DNA from: Viridibacterium sp035456105
Lineage (GTDB): Bacteria; Pseudomonadota; Gammaproteobacteria; Burkholderiales; Rhodocyclaceae
Direction of reading: 5' to 3'
DNA: 64,000 bases
NCBI GenBank assembly: GCA_035456105.1
Contig: DATIDV010000020.1
Location: 62,001-126,000, forward strand
In this document: piece by piece, positions 25,556 through 35,348 of the stretch
Layout: the number at the start of each line of letters is the position of its first letter
Position numbering within the stretch: position 1 is the first letter of the stretch
Program-made: the position numbers and the translations under genes
Notes under the pieces: model-generated
What the model was told of the DNA's origin: nothing
The model's input: only the letters and a program-made list of their open reading frames with translations
Databases searched by the model: none

Positions 25556-28500
25556 ATGGCCAAGCGGACAGACATCCAATCCATCCTCATCATCGGCGCG
25601 GGCCCGATCATCATCGGTCAAGCCTGCGAGTTCGACTACTCCGGCGCGCAAGCCTGCAAGGCGCTGCGCGACGAGGGTTACAAGGTCATCCTGGTCAACA
25701 GCAATCCGGCTACTATCATGACCGACCCGAACATGGCCGATGTGACCTACATCGAGCCGATCACGTGGCAAGTGGTCGAGCGCATCATCGAGAAGGAACG
25801 CCCCGACGCCGTGCTGCCGACCATGGGTGGCCAGACCGCGCTGAACTGTGCGCTGGACCTGTGGCGCAATGGCGTGCTCGACAAGTACAAGGTCGAGCTG
25901 ATCGGCGCCACGCCGGAAGCCATCGACAAGGCCGAAGACCGCCTCAAGTTCAAGGACGCGATGACCAAGATCGGTCTCGAGTCCGCGCGCTCGGGCATTG
26001 CCCACAGCATGGAAGAGGCGATGGCCGTGCAGGCCAAGATGGGTTTCCCGGCCATCATCCGCCCTTCATTCACCATGGGCGGCAGCGGCGGTGGTATCGC
26101 CTACAACATCGAAGAGTTTGTCGAGATCTGCACGCGTGGCCTCGATCTTTCGCCGACCAACGAACTGCTGATCGAAGAGTCGCTGCTTGGCTGGAAAGAA
26201 TTCGAGATGGAAGTCGTGCGTGACCGCGCCGACAACTGCATCATTATCTGCTCGATCGAAAACCTCGACCCGATGGGCGTGCACACTGGTGACTCGATCA
26301 CTATCGCGCCAGCCCAGACGCTGACCGACAAGGAGTACCAGATCATGCGTAATGCATCGATCGCGGTGCTGCGCGAGATCGGCGTGGATACGGGCGGTTC
26401 GAACGTGCAGTTCGCCGTCAATCCCAAGGACGGTCGCCTGATCGTCATCGAGATGAATCCGCGCGTGTCACGCTCTTCGGCGCTGGCCTCCAAGGCTACC
26501 GGTTTCCCGATCGCCAAGGTTGCCGCCAAGCTGGCTGTCGGCTTCACGCTGGACGAGCTCAAGAACGAGATTACGGGCGGCGCGACGCCGGCTTCGTTCG
26601 AACCCTCGATCGACTACATCGTCACCAAGGTGCCGCGTTTCGCCTTCGAGAAATTCCCGACAGCCAACGATCGCCTGACCACACAAATGAAGTCCGTGGG
26701 CGAGGTGATGGCGATTGGTCGTACCTTCCAGGAGTCCTTCCAGAAAGCACTGCGTGGTCTGGAGGTCGGCGTCGACGGTCTCAACAAGAAGACCAATGAT
26801 CGCGAAGAGATCGAGAAGGAGCTCGGCGTGCCGGGTCCGGAGCGTATCTGGTACGTCGGCGATGCCTTCGAGAGTGGCATGACGCTCGAGGAAGTGCATA
26901 ACCTGACCAAGATCGACCCTTGGTTCCTCGCGCAGATCAAGGACATCGTCGATCACGAGATGGAACTGGATGATCGCTCTCTCGGTTCGATCGATGCAGC
27001 CGAGCTGCGTCGCCTCAAGCGCAAGGGCTTCTCCGACCGTCGTCTCGCCAAGCTGCTGAAGACCGATGAGTCGACCCTGCGCGCGCGTCGCCAGGCGCTG
27101 GGTGTGCGCCCGGTCTACAAGCGAGTGGACACCTGCGCGGCCGAGTTTGCGTCGAACACGGCCTATATGTACTCGACCTACGAGGAAGAGTGCGAAGCGC
27201 AGCCGACCGACAAGAAAAAAATCATGGTGCTGGGCGGTGGCCCGAACCGTATCGGTCAAGGTATCGAGTTCGACTACTGCTGCGTGCATGCAGCGCTCGC
27301 CTTGCGCGAGGATGGTTATGAAACCATCATGGTCAACTGTAACCCCGAGACCGTGTCGACCGACTATGACACTTCCGACCGCCTGTACTTCGAGCCGCTG
27401 ACGCTGGAAGACGTGCTGGAGATCGTCGCCATCGAGAAGCCGGTCGGCGTGATCGTGCAGTTCGGTGGCCAGACGCCGCTCAAGCTGGCGCGTGATCTCG
27501 AAGCCAACGGCGTGCCCATCATCGGCACCTCGCCGGACATGATCGACGCAGCGGAAGACCGTGAGCGCTTCCAGAAGCTGATCAATGACCTGGGCCTCAA
27601 GCAGCCTCCCAACCGCACGGCGCGTACCGAACCGGATGCGATCCGTCTGGCCGGCGAAATCGGTTATCCACTGGTGGTGCGCCCGAGCTATGTGCTGGGC
27701 GGTCGTGCGATGGAAATCGTGCACGAACAGAAGGACCTTGAGCGCTACATGCGTGACGCCATCAAGGTGTCCAACGATTCGCCGGTGCTGCTCGACCGCT
27801 TTCTCAACGATGCGACCGAAGTCGATGTGGATGCGCTGTCCGACGGCAAACAGGTCATCATCGGCGGCATCATGCAGCACATTGAACAGGCAGGCGTGCA
27901 TTCGGGCGACTCCGCCTGTTCGCTGCCGCCTTACACGCTGTCGGCCGAAATGCAGGACGAGTTGCGTCGCCAGACCGAGCAGATGGCCAAGGCGCTCAAC
28001 GTGGTCGGTCTGATGAACGTGCAGTTCGCCATCCAGGGCGAGACAGTCTATGTGCTGGAAGTGAATCCGCGAGCTTCGCGCACGGTGCCGTTCGTGTCCA
28101 AGGCCTGTTCGCTGCCGCTCGCCAAGATCGCTGCGCGCTGCATGGCGGGTCAATCGCTGGCAGAGCAGGGCATCAAGGGTGAAGTCGTGCCGCCGTACTA
28201 CTCGGTGAAGGAAGCCGTCTTCCCGTTCAACAAGTTTCCGGGGGTGGATACGATCCTTGGCCCAGAAATGAAGTCGACCGGTGAAGTCATGGGCGTTGGC
28301 CGCACGTTCGGCGAAGCCTTCGTGAAGAGTCAGCTGGCTGCAGGTACGCGCTTGCCGGCTTCCGGCAAGGTCTTCATCAGCGTCAAGCCGACTGACCGTG
28401 AAAAAGCTGTGGAGGTTGCTCGTGACCTGGTTGCGCTGGGCTTTGCCCTCGTGGCTACCAAGGGCACGGCGACGCATCTGCAAGCCGCCGGCATTGAAGT

Positions 28501-28765
28501 CACGCCGGTGAATAAAGTCATGGAAGGTCGCCCGCATATCGTCGACATGATCAAGAACAACGAGATCGTGCTTGTCATCAACACCGTCGAAGAGAAGCGT
28601 CAGGCGATCGTCGATTCTCGTTCGATCCGTACCAGCGCGCTTGCCGCCAAGGTGACGGTCTACACCACCATCGAAGGTGCTCGCGCCGCCTGCATGGGCA
28701 TGCGTCACCTTGCCGTTCTCGAAACCTATTCGCTGCAGAGCCTGCATGCCGAGTTGAATGGATAA
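25556..28765 (+). CDS. carB: Carbamoyl-phosphate synthase large subunit CarB
   Basis: CarB makes carbamoyl phosphate from bicarbonate, ammonia and two ATP. The 1069-residue protein has two homologous ATP-grasp halves, beginning at SILIIGAGPIIIGQACEFDYSG and IMVLGGGPNRIGQGIEFDYCC, an oligomerisation region between them, and a C-terminal MGS-like regulatory domain (about 935-1065). The ATG at 25556 (MAKRTD) is the family start; the frame to 25502 is unsupported. It is followed ten bases later by greA. Confidence 0.98.
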   Translation: MAKRTDIQSILIIGAGPIIIGQACEFDYSGAQACKALRDEGYKVILVNSNPATIMTDPNMADVTYIEPITWQVVERIIEKERPDAVLPTMGGQTALNCALDLWRNGVLDKYKVELIGATPEAIDKAEDRLKFKDAMTKIGLESARSGIAHSMEEAMAVQAKMGFPAIIRPSFTMGGSGGGIAYNIEEFVEICTRGLDLSPTNELLIEESLLGWKEFEMEVVRDRADNCIIICSIENLDPMGVHTGDSITIAPAQTLTDKEYQIMRNASIAVLREIGVDTGGSNVQFAVNPKDGRLIVIEMNPRVSRSSALASKATGFPIAKVAAKLAVGFTLDELKNEITGGATPASFEPSIDYIVTKVPRFAFEKFPTANDRLTTQMKSVGEVMAIGRTFQESFQKALRGLEVGVDGLNKKTNDREEIEKELGVPGPERIWYVGDAFESGMTLEEVHNLTKIDPWFLAQIKDIVDHEMELDDRSLGSIDAAELRRLKRKGFSDRRLAKLLKTDESTLRARRQALGVRPVYKRVDTCAAEFASNTAYMYSTYEEECEAQPTDKKKIMVLGGGPNRIGQGIEFDYCCVHAALALREDGYETIMVNCNPETVSTDYDTSDRLYFEPLTLEDVLEIVAIEKPVGVIVQFGGQTPLKLARDLEANGVPIIGTSPDMIDAAEDRERFQKLINDLGLKQPPNRTARTEPDAIRLAGEIGYPLVVRPSYVLGGRAMEIVHEQKDLERYMRDAIKVSNDSPVLLDRFLNDATEVDVDALSDGKQVIIGGIMQHIEQAGVHSGDSACSLPPYTLSAEMQDELRRQTEQMAKALNVVGLMNVQFAIQGETVYVLEVNPRASRTVPFVSKACSLPLAKIAARCMAGQSLAEQGIKGEVVPPYYSVKEAVFPFNKFPGVDTILGPEMKSTGEVMGVGRTFGEAFVKSQLAAGTRLPASGKVFISVKPTDREKAVEVARDLVALGFALVATKGTATHLQAAGIEVTPVNKVMEGRPHIVDMIKNNEIVLVINTVEEKRQAIVDSRSIRTSALAAKVTVYTTIEGARAACMGMRHLAVLETYSLQSLHAELNG

Positions 28766-28774
28766 GAAATAGAC

Positions 28775-29251
28775 ATGGCCAGTGTTCCTATTACTGTCAA
28801 AGGCGTGGAAATGCTCCGCGCTGAACTGCACCAGCTGAAGACCGTCGAACGTCCCCGCGTGATCGAAGCGATTGCTGAAGCACGCTCGCACGGCGATCTT
28901 TCGGAGAATGCCGAATACGATGCCGCCAAGGAGCGTCAGGGCTTCGTCGAAGGGCGTATCAAGGAAATCGAAGGCAAGTTGTCGGTTGCCCAGATCATCG
29001 ATCCGAAGCTACTCGATGCCGATGGTCGCTGCGTATTTGGTGCCACCGTCGATCTCGAAGACCTCGAGTCAGGCGACAAGGTGACCTACCAGATCGTTGG
29101 CGATGACGAAGCCAGTCTCAAGGACGGCAAGATCTCGATCTCGTCGCCGATTGCACGCGCTCTGATCGGCAGGCATGCTGGTGACGTGGCAGACGTGCAG
29201 GCACCCGGCGGCGTGCGTTCCTACGAAGTGCTCGATGTGAAATACATCTGA
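28775..29251 (+). CDS. greA: Transcription elongation factor GreA
   Basis: GreA rescues backtracked RNA polymerase by stimulating transcript cleavage. The 158-residue product has the N-terminal coiled-coil with the tip acidic motif region (ARSHGDLSENAEYDAAKERQ) and a C-terminal FKBP-like domain ending in VRSYEVLDVKYI. It follows carB by nine bases, so it is likely part of the same transcript, an arrangement common in beta- and gammaproteobacteria. A GreB paralogue lies at 58878. Confidence 0.96.
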   Translation: MASVPITVKGVEMLRAELHQLKTVERPRVIEAIAEARSHGDLSENAEYDAAKERQGFVEGRIKEIEGKLSVAQIIDPKLLDADGRCVFGATVDLEDLESGDKVTYQIVGDDEASLKDGKISISSPIARALIGRHAGDVADVQAPGGVRSYEVLDVKYI

Positions 29252-29267
29252 TCGCTATTGATCAGCA

Positions 29268-29723
29268 ATGAATCGCGTCACGGACTATCTTTTCGTCGTC
29301 GCAGTGACCCTGTGGGTCGGCGTGTTGTGGGCACTCGGCCTTGTGGCTGCGCCTGTTTTGTTTCGCGAACTCAGCGATCGTGCGCTAGCGGGCAATCTCG
29401 CAGGTGCGATGTTTGCCGTAATGGCGTGGGTAGGGATTGGTGCAGCGACATACGCGCTGCTTTTTCTGCTCGCACGTGAAGGTGCGCGCGCCATGAAATC
29501 AGCAGCTTTCTGGCTGATACTCGTAATGCTGCTGCTGACCTTGGCCGGTCATTTCGGCGTGACGCCAATTCTGGTGCATATAAAAGCCGAAGCTCTGCCG
29601 CGTGAGGTCATGGAGAGCGTGCTGCGCAATCGCTTCATGGCTTGGCACGGCGTTTCGAGCGTGCTGTATCTGATGCAGTGCGTGCTGGGTGTGGCGCTGG
29701 TGACGCAGTTGTTCAAACGCTGA
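29268..29723 (+). CDS. DUF4149-family membrane protein
   Basis: A 151-residue protein with about four membrane helices (roughly 7-27, 43-66, 76-96 and 127-148). It lacks charged catalytic residues in the helices and has a conserved-looking FRELSDRALAGNLAG stretch after the first. This matches the TMEM205/DUF4149-like family, which commonly sits beside greA and yhbY in Betaproteobacteria. Function unknown. It is co-directional with greA (16-base gap) and converges on yhbY. Confidence 0.7.
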   Translation: MNRVTDYLFVVAVTLWVGVLWALGLVAAPVLFRELSDRALAGNLAGAMFAVMAWVGIGAATYALLFLLAREGARAMKSAAFWLILVMLLLTLAGHFGVTPILVHIKAEALPREVMESVLRNRFMAWHGVSSVLYLMQCVLGVALVTQLFKR

Positions 29724-29784
29724 TTTGATTGTCAAATGAGTGCAAGACGGTGCAGTCGAGAGCGACTGCACCTCGCCAGATATT

Positions 29785-30231
29785 TCAGCGAGCGCTTTTC
29801 TTGGCGCGATTACTTCCCAAAGGTGCCTTGCGATGACGTTCAGACGTACCGCGCAGACCGGCGCGTGGGGGCTTGGTCGTGGTCGGGCGGCTTGGGCGGG
29901 CGGGCGCCACTGCCTTGCCTGATTTCTTAGCAGGCGCTGCGGCAGGAGCTGCCTTGACCGAAGTGTCCGGCTTGAAAACCACCAGCAGCTTGCCAATATT
30001 CTGGACAGGTGCGCAATCGAGGCGCGAGCAGATTTCCAGCAGGTAGCCCATGCGCGTTTCGCGATCATCGCCATAGACGCGGATCTTGATCAGTTCATGA
30101 GCCTTGAGGGCGACTTCGATTTCCTTGAGTACGCTCGCGGTAAGGCCTTTGTCGGCGATGCTGACGACGGGATCGAGATGGTGGGCGCGGGCGCGAAGTT
30201 CGCGGCGCTGCGCGGGTTTGAGTTCAAACAT
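29785..30231 (-). CDS. yhbY: YhbY-family (CRM domain) RNA-binding protein
   Basis: The first 95 residues are a CRS1-YhbY (CRM) domain, including the GLTASVLKEIEVALKAHELI stretch; E. coli YhbY binds pre-50S ribosome particles. The remaining 50 residues are an Ala/Pro/Lys/Arg-rich basic tail that E. coli YhbY (about 97 residues) lacks and that may add nonspecific RNA affinity. It is divergent from rlmE with 91 bases between, a common pairing of two ribosome-assembly genes. Confidence 0.85.
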   Translation of the reverse strand: MFELKPAQRRELRARAHHLDPVVSIADKGLTASVLKEIEVALKAHELIKIRVYGDDRETRMGYLLEICSRLDCAPVQNIGKLLVVFKPDTSVKAAPAAAPAKKSGKAVAPARPSRPTTTKPPRAGLRGTSERHRKAPLGSNRAKKSAR

Positions 30232-30322
30232 TGACTGATATTCCTGATAAAACGCGATTGTACCCGTTCAAAATGAATGGGGCCGTGAATTGGCGTAACT
30301 GAATACGGGGCAGAAGAACGCA

Positions 30323-30949
30323 ATGAAACGCAGCAAAACCAGCAAGGGCTGGATGATGGAGCACATCAACGACCCTTGGGTGCAGAAAGCCAAGGCGGAT
30401 GGTCTGCGCTCGCGCGCCGCTTACAAGTTGCTTGAAATCAACGAGAAAGATCGTCTGCTCAAGCCCGGCATGGTGGTCGTCGATCTTGGCGCGGCCCCTG
30501 GCTCATGGTGTCAGGTGGCAGCGCGTCGTATCCAGCCGGGTGGCCTGCTTCTGGCCCTGGACCTCCTGCCTATTGAACCCTTGCCAGGCGTGACTTTCCT
30601 GCAAGGAGATTTTCGTGAAGACGCCGTGCTGGCGGAATTCGAAAAATTGCTCGATGGGCGGCGAGTCGACCTTGTTTTGTCCGATATGGCCCCCAACATA
30701 TCCGGAGTATCGACGAGCGACGATGGCCGCATGATGCATCTAGCGGAACTGGCCTTGGATTTTTCAGCCAGCCATTTGCGGCCCGGCGGCAGTATGTTGA
30801 TCAAGCTGTTTCAGGGAGCCGGCTACATGGAATATCGGCAAGCCATGCAAAAGCAGTTCGGAACCATTCATGCCCGCAAGCCCGATGCCTCCCGCGATCG
30901 CAGCGCCGAAGTGTACTTGCTTGGACAAGACCACCGGCCGCTATCCTGA
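30323..30949 (+). CDS. rlmE: 23S rRNA (uridine-2'-O) methyltransferase RlmE (RrmJ/FtsJ)
   Basis: RlmE methylates U2552 of 23S rRNA and helps late 50S assembly. The 208-residue protein has the SAM-binding motif VVDLGAAPGSWCQVA and the K-D-K-E catalytic set, with Lys in the AYKLLEI region, Asp in LSDMAPNISG and Lys in MLIKLFQG. It lies upstream of ftsH as in E. coli and many proteobacteria. Confidence 0.96.
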   Translation: MKRSKTSKGWMMEHINDPWVQKAKADGLRSRAAYKLLEINEKDRLLKPGMVVVDLGAAPGSWCQVAARRIQPGGLLLALDLLPIEPLPGVTFLQGDFREDAVLAEFEKLLDGRRVDLVLSDMAPNISGVSTSDDGRMMHLAELALDFSASHLRPGGSMLIKLFQGAGYMEYRQAMQKQFGTIHARKPDASRDRSAEVYLLGQDHRPLS

Positions 30950-31090
30950 GTATTGCGCAGCCCAATTGATGCCCGGGAACGAACGGGCATAGAATGAGTC
31001 TGCAATGTGACAAATGGGCATCATGTCGGTGCTCATCTAAAGGTTCTGCAGTTGTAGCAACCATGACTTAGGCCCCCGGAAGGTGGCAGT

Positions 31091-31104
31091 GAGGAAACGA
31101 CTTG
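31091..31104 (+). promoter_or_regulatory. Ribosome site deciding a TTG start for ftsH
   Basis: GAGGA at 31091-31095 is spaced six bases from the TTG at 31102-31104. The encoded MNNIFKNLAIWLV matches the N-terminal membrane helix expected of betaproteobacterial FtsH, so the TTG is the real start and no in-frame ATG nearby would keep that helix. Confidence 0.75.
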
Positions 31105-33000
31105 AACAATATTTTCAAGAATCTTGCGATCTGGCTGGTGATCGGCGTCGTCTTGATGACCGTAATCAGCAAGATCAGTGGCAATCCGGCAGCCGGAGCG
31201 CGCGCCGTTTCCTATTCTGACTTCATTGAAAGCGTGCGTGCTGGCAGGCTGAAGAATGTCGTCATCCAGGACGGTAGCTTGACGCCCGAAATCATCGCCG
31301 AGACTGCCGATGGCGCGAAAATCCATACGACCGGTACGCGTCTCGATGATCATCTGATCGACGACCTTGTTCGCAGCAATACCCAGTTCGATGTCAAGCC
31401 GCGTGAGGAACAGTCCTGGTTCCTGAGCGCCTTGCTCAACTGGTTCCCGATGCTGCTGCTGATAGGCGTGTGGATTTTCTTCATGCGCCAGATGCAGGGT
31501 GGCGGCCGTGGTGGTGCCTTCTCGTTCGGCAAGAGCAAGGCGCGCATGCTGGATGAATCCTCGAACTCCATCACCTTTGCTGATGTCGCCGGCTGCGACG
31601 AAGCCAAGGAGGATGTTTCCGAGTTCGTCGATTTTCTGCGCGACCCTTCCAAATTCCAGAAACTCGGTGGGCGCATTCCAAAGGGCGCACTGATGGTCGG
31701 CTCGCCGGGCACCGGCAAAACCTTGCTTGCCAAGGCGATTGCGGGCGAAGCCAAGGTGCCCTTCTTCAGTATTTCGGGTTCCGACTTCGTTGAAATGTTC
31801 GTCGGTGTGGGTGCCGCGCGCGTGCGTGACATGTTCGAAAACGCCAAGAAGCACGCGCCCTGCATCATCTTTATTGACGAAATCGATGCCGTTGGTCGTC
31901 AGCGTGGCGCTGGCATGGGCGGCGGCAATGATGAGCGCGAGCAGACTCTCAACCAGCTGTTGGTCGAGATGGATGGTTTCGAAGGTACGACAGGTGTCAT
32001 CGTTATTGCTGCCTCGAATCGCCCTGACGTGCTTGACCCTGCGCTGATGCGTCCGGGCCGCTTCGACCGTCAGGTTGTTGTGCCACTGCCTGACATCCGC
32101 GGTCGGGAACAAATCCTCAAGGTGCATATGCGCAAGGTGCCGATTGCACCGGATGTCGATGCAATGGTGCTGGCTCGAGGTACGCCAGGTATGTCTGGCG
32201 CCGATCTGGCCAATCTCGTGAACGAGGCTGCCTTGTTTGCTGCGCGCAGCAACAAACGGCTGGTGGATATGGATGATTTCGAGAAGGCCAAGGACAAGAT
32301 CTTCATGGGGCCGGAACGTCGTTCCATGGTGCTCACCGAAGACGAGCGCCGCGCTACCGCGTATCACGAGTCCGGCCATGCCGTTGTCGCCAAGATCCTG
32401 CCGGGTACGGATCCGGTGCACAAGGTTACGATCATGCCGCGCGGTCGAGCTTTGGGCCTGACTTGGCAGTTGCCTGAACGCGATGCGATCAGCCTGTACA
32501 AGGATCAGATGCTGTCGACGATTTCGATCCTGTTCGGTGGTCGTATTGCCGAGGATTTGTTCGTGCATCGCATATCGACAGGTGCTTCGAATGACTTCGA
32601 GCGCGCAACTCGTATGGCCCGCGATATGGTCACGCGCTATGGCATGTCGGACAAGATGGGGCCGATGGTTTATGGCGAGAACGAAGGTGAAGTCTTTCTT
32701 GGCCGTTCGGTGACGACGCACAAGAGCGTGTCGGAGACCACCATGCAGGAAGTGGATGGTGAGATTCGCCGCATCATCGACGAGCAGTACGCTATGGCTC
32801 ACAAGATTCTCGAAGACAATCGCGATAAGGTTGAGGCGATGACGGCTGCTTTGATGGAGTGGGAAACCATCGATGCTGACCAGATCAACGACATCATGGA
32901 GGGGCGTCCGCCACGTCCTCCCAAAGCGGTTGCAACGCCGCAGTCATCACGTCAGGACAACTCTCCTGGTGCTGCGCCAAATGCGGCAGCTCCCGCCTGA
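31102..33000 (+). CDS. ftsH: ATP-dependent zinc metalloprotease FtsH
   Basis: FtsH is a membrane-anchored AAA+ protease that removes damaged membrane proteins and regulators such as sigma-32 and LpxC. The 632-residue protein has two membrane segments (about 5-24 and 110-132) around a small periplasmic domain. The AAA+ domain has Walker A GSPGTGKT at 200-207 (Ser in place of the usual second Pro), and the SRH region includes RPGRFDR. The zinc site HESGH is at 422-426. The C-terminal tail is Pro/Ala-rich. It follows rlmE and precedes folP. Confidence 0.98.
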   Translation: MNNIFKNLAIWLVIGVVLMTVISKISGNPAAGARAVSYSDFIESVRAGRLKNVVIQDGSLTPEIIAETADGAKIHTTGTRLDDHLIDDLVRSNTQFDVKPREEQSWFLSALLNWFPMLLLIGVWIFFMRQMQGGGRGGAFSFGKSKARMLDESSNSITFADVAGCDEAKEDVSEFVDFLRDPSKFQKLGGRIPKGALMVGSPGTGKTLLAKAIAGEAKVPFFSISGSDFVEMFVGVGAARVRDMFENAKKHAPCIIFIDEIDAVGRQRGAGMGGGNDEREQTLNQLLVEMDGFEGTTGVIVIAASNRPDVLDPALMRPGRFDRQVVVPLPDIRGREQILKVHMRKVPIAPDVDAMVLARGTPGMSGADLANLVNEAALFAARSNKRLVDMDDFEKAKDKIFMGPERRSMVLTEDERRATAYHESGHAVVAKILPGTDPVHKVTIMPRGRALGLTWQLPERDAISLYKDQMLSTISILFGGRIAEDLFVHRISTGASNDFERATRMARDMVTRYGMSDKMGPMVYGENEGEVFLGRSVTTHKSVSETTMQEVDGEIRRIIDEQYAMAHKILEDNRDKVEAMTAALMEWETIDADQINDIMEGRPPRPPKAVATPQSSRQDNSPGAAPNAAAPA

Positions 33001-33020
33001 GTATTTGTAAAGGATTGAGT

Positions 33021-33052
33021 AATGGCTCCGGAATGCCGGAGCCATTTTCTTT
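33021..33052 (+). terminator. Hairpin terminator between ftsH and folP
   Basis: A perfect 11-base stem (33021-33031 with 33036-33046, core GGCTCCGG/CCGGAGCC) with loop AATG is followed by TTCTTTT. It may reduce read-through into folP, whose ribosome site begins right after it. Confidence 0.7.
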
Positions 33053-33063
33053 TGCGGAGGGAT

Positions 33064-33930
33064 ATGCAGGAGATGGCGCGAGCAGCAAACAGTCCCGAGT
33101 TTCATTGCGGACGTTTTCGTCTGTCACTTGATCGGCCTCTGGTTATGGCCATCATCAATGTCACGCCGGATTCGTTTTCCGGTGATGGTGTTGCCGGACA
33201 GCGTGACTACGCCGTACGTCTAGCAGAGCAGGCGATAGCAGAGGGGGCGGATATTCTTGATATAGGCGGCGAATCATCGCGGCCCGGAGCTGCAGCGGTC
33301 GGCCTGCAGGAAGAGTTGGATCGTGTGATGCCGATCGTGGAAGCCTTGGCGCAAGCTGATGTTCCCCTTTCAGTTGATACTGTCAAACCGGCAGTCATGA
33401 CCGCAGCAGCACGCGCGGGCGTTGCCATCATCAACGATATTAACGGCCTGCGCGAGCCGGGTGCGGTGGAGGCAGTAGCGGCTACCAGCATCGGGGTATG
33501 CCTGATGCACATGCAGGGCGAGCCGCGAACGATGCAGTCCGCGCCTCAGTACACGGACGTCGTGACCGACGTAAGTGGTTTTCTCAAGAAGCGTGGCGAT
33601 ATATTGCAGTCGGCTGGCGTCGCGCCTGAGCGCATTCTTGTCGATCCCGGTTTTGGTTTCGGCAAGACGCTGGAGCACAACCTGACCTTGTTTGCGGCAT
33701 TGCCTCGTTTGTGTGAGCTGGGTTATCCCCTGTTGATTGGTGTCTCGCGCAAATCGATGCTAGGGCAGATCACCGGTCAGCCAGTCGCGCAGCGCCTCGC
33801 TGCAAGTATCACGGCCGCTGTGCTGGCAGTGCAGGGTGGGGCGTCGATTGTGCGTGTTCACGATGTGGCGGCGACGCGCGACGCGCTCGCCGTCATGGCG
33901 GCGGTTCAGGCGCGCCAGCTGAATTCATAA
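33064..33930 (+). CDS. folP: Dihydropteroate synthase FolP
   Basis: FolP joins p-aminobenzoate to the pterin pyrophosphate in folate synthesis and is the sulfonamide target. The TIM-barrel protein shows MAIINVTPDSFSGDG, DIGGESSRPGA, a DINGL loop and LVDPGFGFGKT, the standard substrate-binding motifs. ATG at 33064 with GGAGG four to eight bases upstream is chosen; the frame open to 33022 would start inside the terminator hairpin. The length is 288. It precedes glmM, a common pairing. Confidence 0.95.
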   Translation: MQEMARAANSPEFHCGRFRLSLDRPLVMAIINVTPDSFSGDGVAGQRDYAVRLAEQAIAEGADILDIGGESSRPGAAAVGLQEELDRVMPIVEALAQADVPLSVDTVKPAVMTAAARAGVAIINDINGLREPGAVEAVAATSIGVCLMHMQGEPRTMQSAPQYTDVVTDVSGFLKKRGDILQSAGVAPERILVDPGFGFGKTLEHNLTLFAALPRLCELGYPLLIGVSRKSMLGQITGQPVAQRLAASITAAVLAVQGGASIVRVHDVAATRDALAVMAAVQARQLNS

Positions 33931-33953
33931 AGATTCGAGAAAAGGACTCAGAT

Positions 33954-35306
33954 ATGGGGCGCAAATATTTCGGCACGGACGGCGTGCGTGGCCGCGTCGG
34001 CGATGCACCGATCACACCTGATTTTGTCATGCGTTTGGGATACGCTGCGGGCAAGACCCTTGTTGCGCGCGAGAAGTTGAAAGAGGGGGAGCACCCGGCT
34101 GTGTTGATTGGCAAGGACACACGTATTTCCGGCTACATGCTGGAAGCCGCTCTGGAGGCTGGGTTCAATGCTGCAGGTGTCGACGTGATGCTGGCGGGCC
34201 CGATTCCGACGCCTGCTGTGGCTTATCTGACGCGCGCACTGCGTTTGCAGGCGGGGGTTGTTATCTCCGCCTCACACAACCCCTATTTTGACAATGGCAT
34301 AAAGTTTTTTTCGGCAAATGGCACGAAATTGCCGGACGCGGTTGAGGCGGAAATCGAGGCTCACCTCCATGAACCCATGGGCTGTTCTGATTCCGCACAG
34401 CTGGGCAGGGCTCGCCGCATTGACGACGCCGCCGGGCGCTATATCGAGTTCTGCAAGAGCACTTTTCCGAACGATCTGGATTTGCGCGGGCTCAAAATTG
34501 CTGTCGATTGTGCCAATGGAGCGGCCTACAAGATCGCACCAAAAGTCTTTCACGAACTCGGAGCTGACGTGGTCGCGGTAGGTGTGGAGCCGAGCGGTCG
34601 CAATATCAATGACGGCGTGGGTGCTACCGTTCCGAAGAATCTGAGCGCGGCCGTACTAAGCAGCCATGCTGATATCGGTATCTCGCTTGACGGAGATGCT
34701 GACCGCCTGATGATGTGCGATAGCGCAGGCGAAATCTATGACGGCGACAAATTGTTGTACGTCATTGCCAAGGCGCAGCACGCGCAGGGACTACTCGATG
34801 GTGTCGTTGGAACGCTGATGAGCAATCTGGGTTTCGAGCATGCCATCAGGCGCCTTAACGTGCCGTTTCATCGCGCCAAAGTGGGTGACCGTTATGTTCT
34901 GGAGAAGATGGCAGAGACCGGCTGCAAGCTTGGCGGCGAGAACTCGGGTCATATCATCTGCCTGGACAGGCATACCACTGGCGACGGTATCGTTTCCGCG
35001 CTGCAGGTTCTGGCCTCCCTCCGGCAGACCGGTCAGACGCTGGCGCAGGCCTGCAGCGATCTGACCTTTTATCCGCAACGTCTGATTAATGTGCGCATGG
35101 CAGCAGGTTTTGACTGGGCGGCAAACGCGGGCATTCAGTCCGCCCACGACAGCGCGGTAAAAGAGCTGGGTGATGCGGGGCGTGTATTGTTGCGGCCCTC
35201 TGGAACCGAGCCGTTATTGCGCGTGATGGTGGAGGGCAGCGAGGCGGAAAAGGTTGAGCGTCTGGCGCGCGATATTGCCGATGCAGTCTCGCAAGCGGTC
35301 GCCTGA
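33954..35306 (+). CDS. glmM: Phosphoglucosamine mutase GlmM
   Basis: GlmM converts glucosamine-6-phosphate to glucosamine-1-phosphate for peptidoglycan and LPS precursors. The 450-residue protein starts with KYFGTDGVRG and carries the phospho-serine site S107 in ISASHNP. The metal loop DGDADR and the C-terminal phosphate-binding loop RPSGTEPLLRVM are also present. An AAAGGA ribosome site lies upstream. Confidence 0.97.
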   Translation: MGRKYFGTDGVRGRVGDAPITPDFVMRLGYAAGKTLVAREKLKEGEHPAVLIGKDTRISGYMLEAALEAGFNAAGVDVMLAGPIPTPAVAYLTRALRLQAGVVISASHNPYFDNGIKFFSANGTKLPDAVEAEIEAHLHEPMGCSDSAQLGRARRIDDAAGRYIEFCKSTFPNDLDLRGLKIAVDCANGAAYKIAPKVFHELGADVVAVGVEPSGRNINDGVGATVPKNLSAAVLSSHADIGISLDGDADRLMMCDSAGEIYDGDKLLYVIAKAQHAQGLLDGVVGTLMSNLGFEHAIRRLNVPFHRAKVGDRYVLEKMAETGCKLGGENSGHIICLDRHTTGDGIVSALQVLASLRQTGQTLAQACSDLTFYPQRLINVRMAAGFDWAANAGIQSAHDSAVKELGDAGRVLLRPSGTEPLLRVMVEGSEAEKVERLARDIADAVSQAVA

Positions 35307-35348
35307 CGGCAGGAAGATAATTCTTTCCCCAGAATAGTGCGTGAATCC

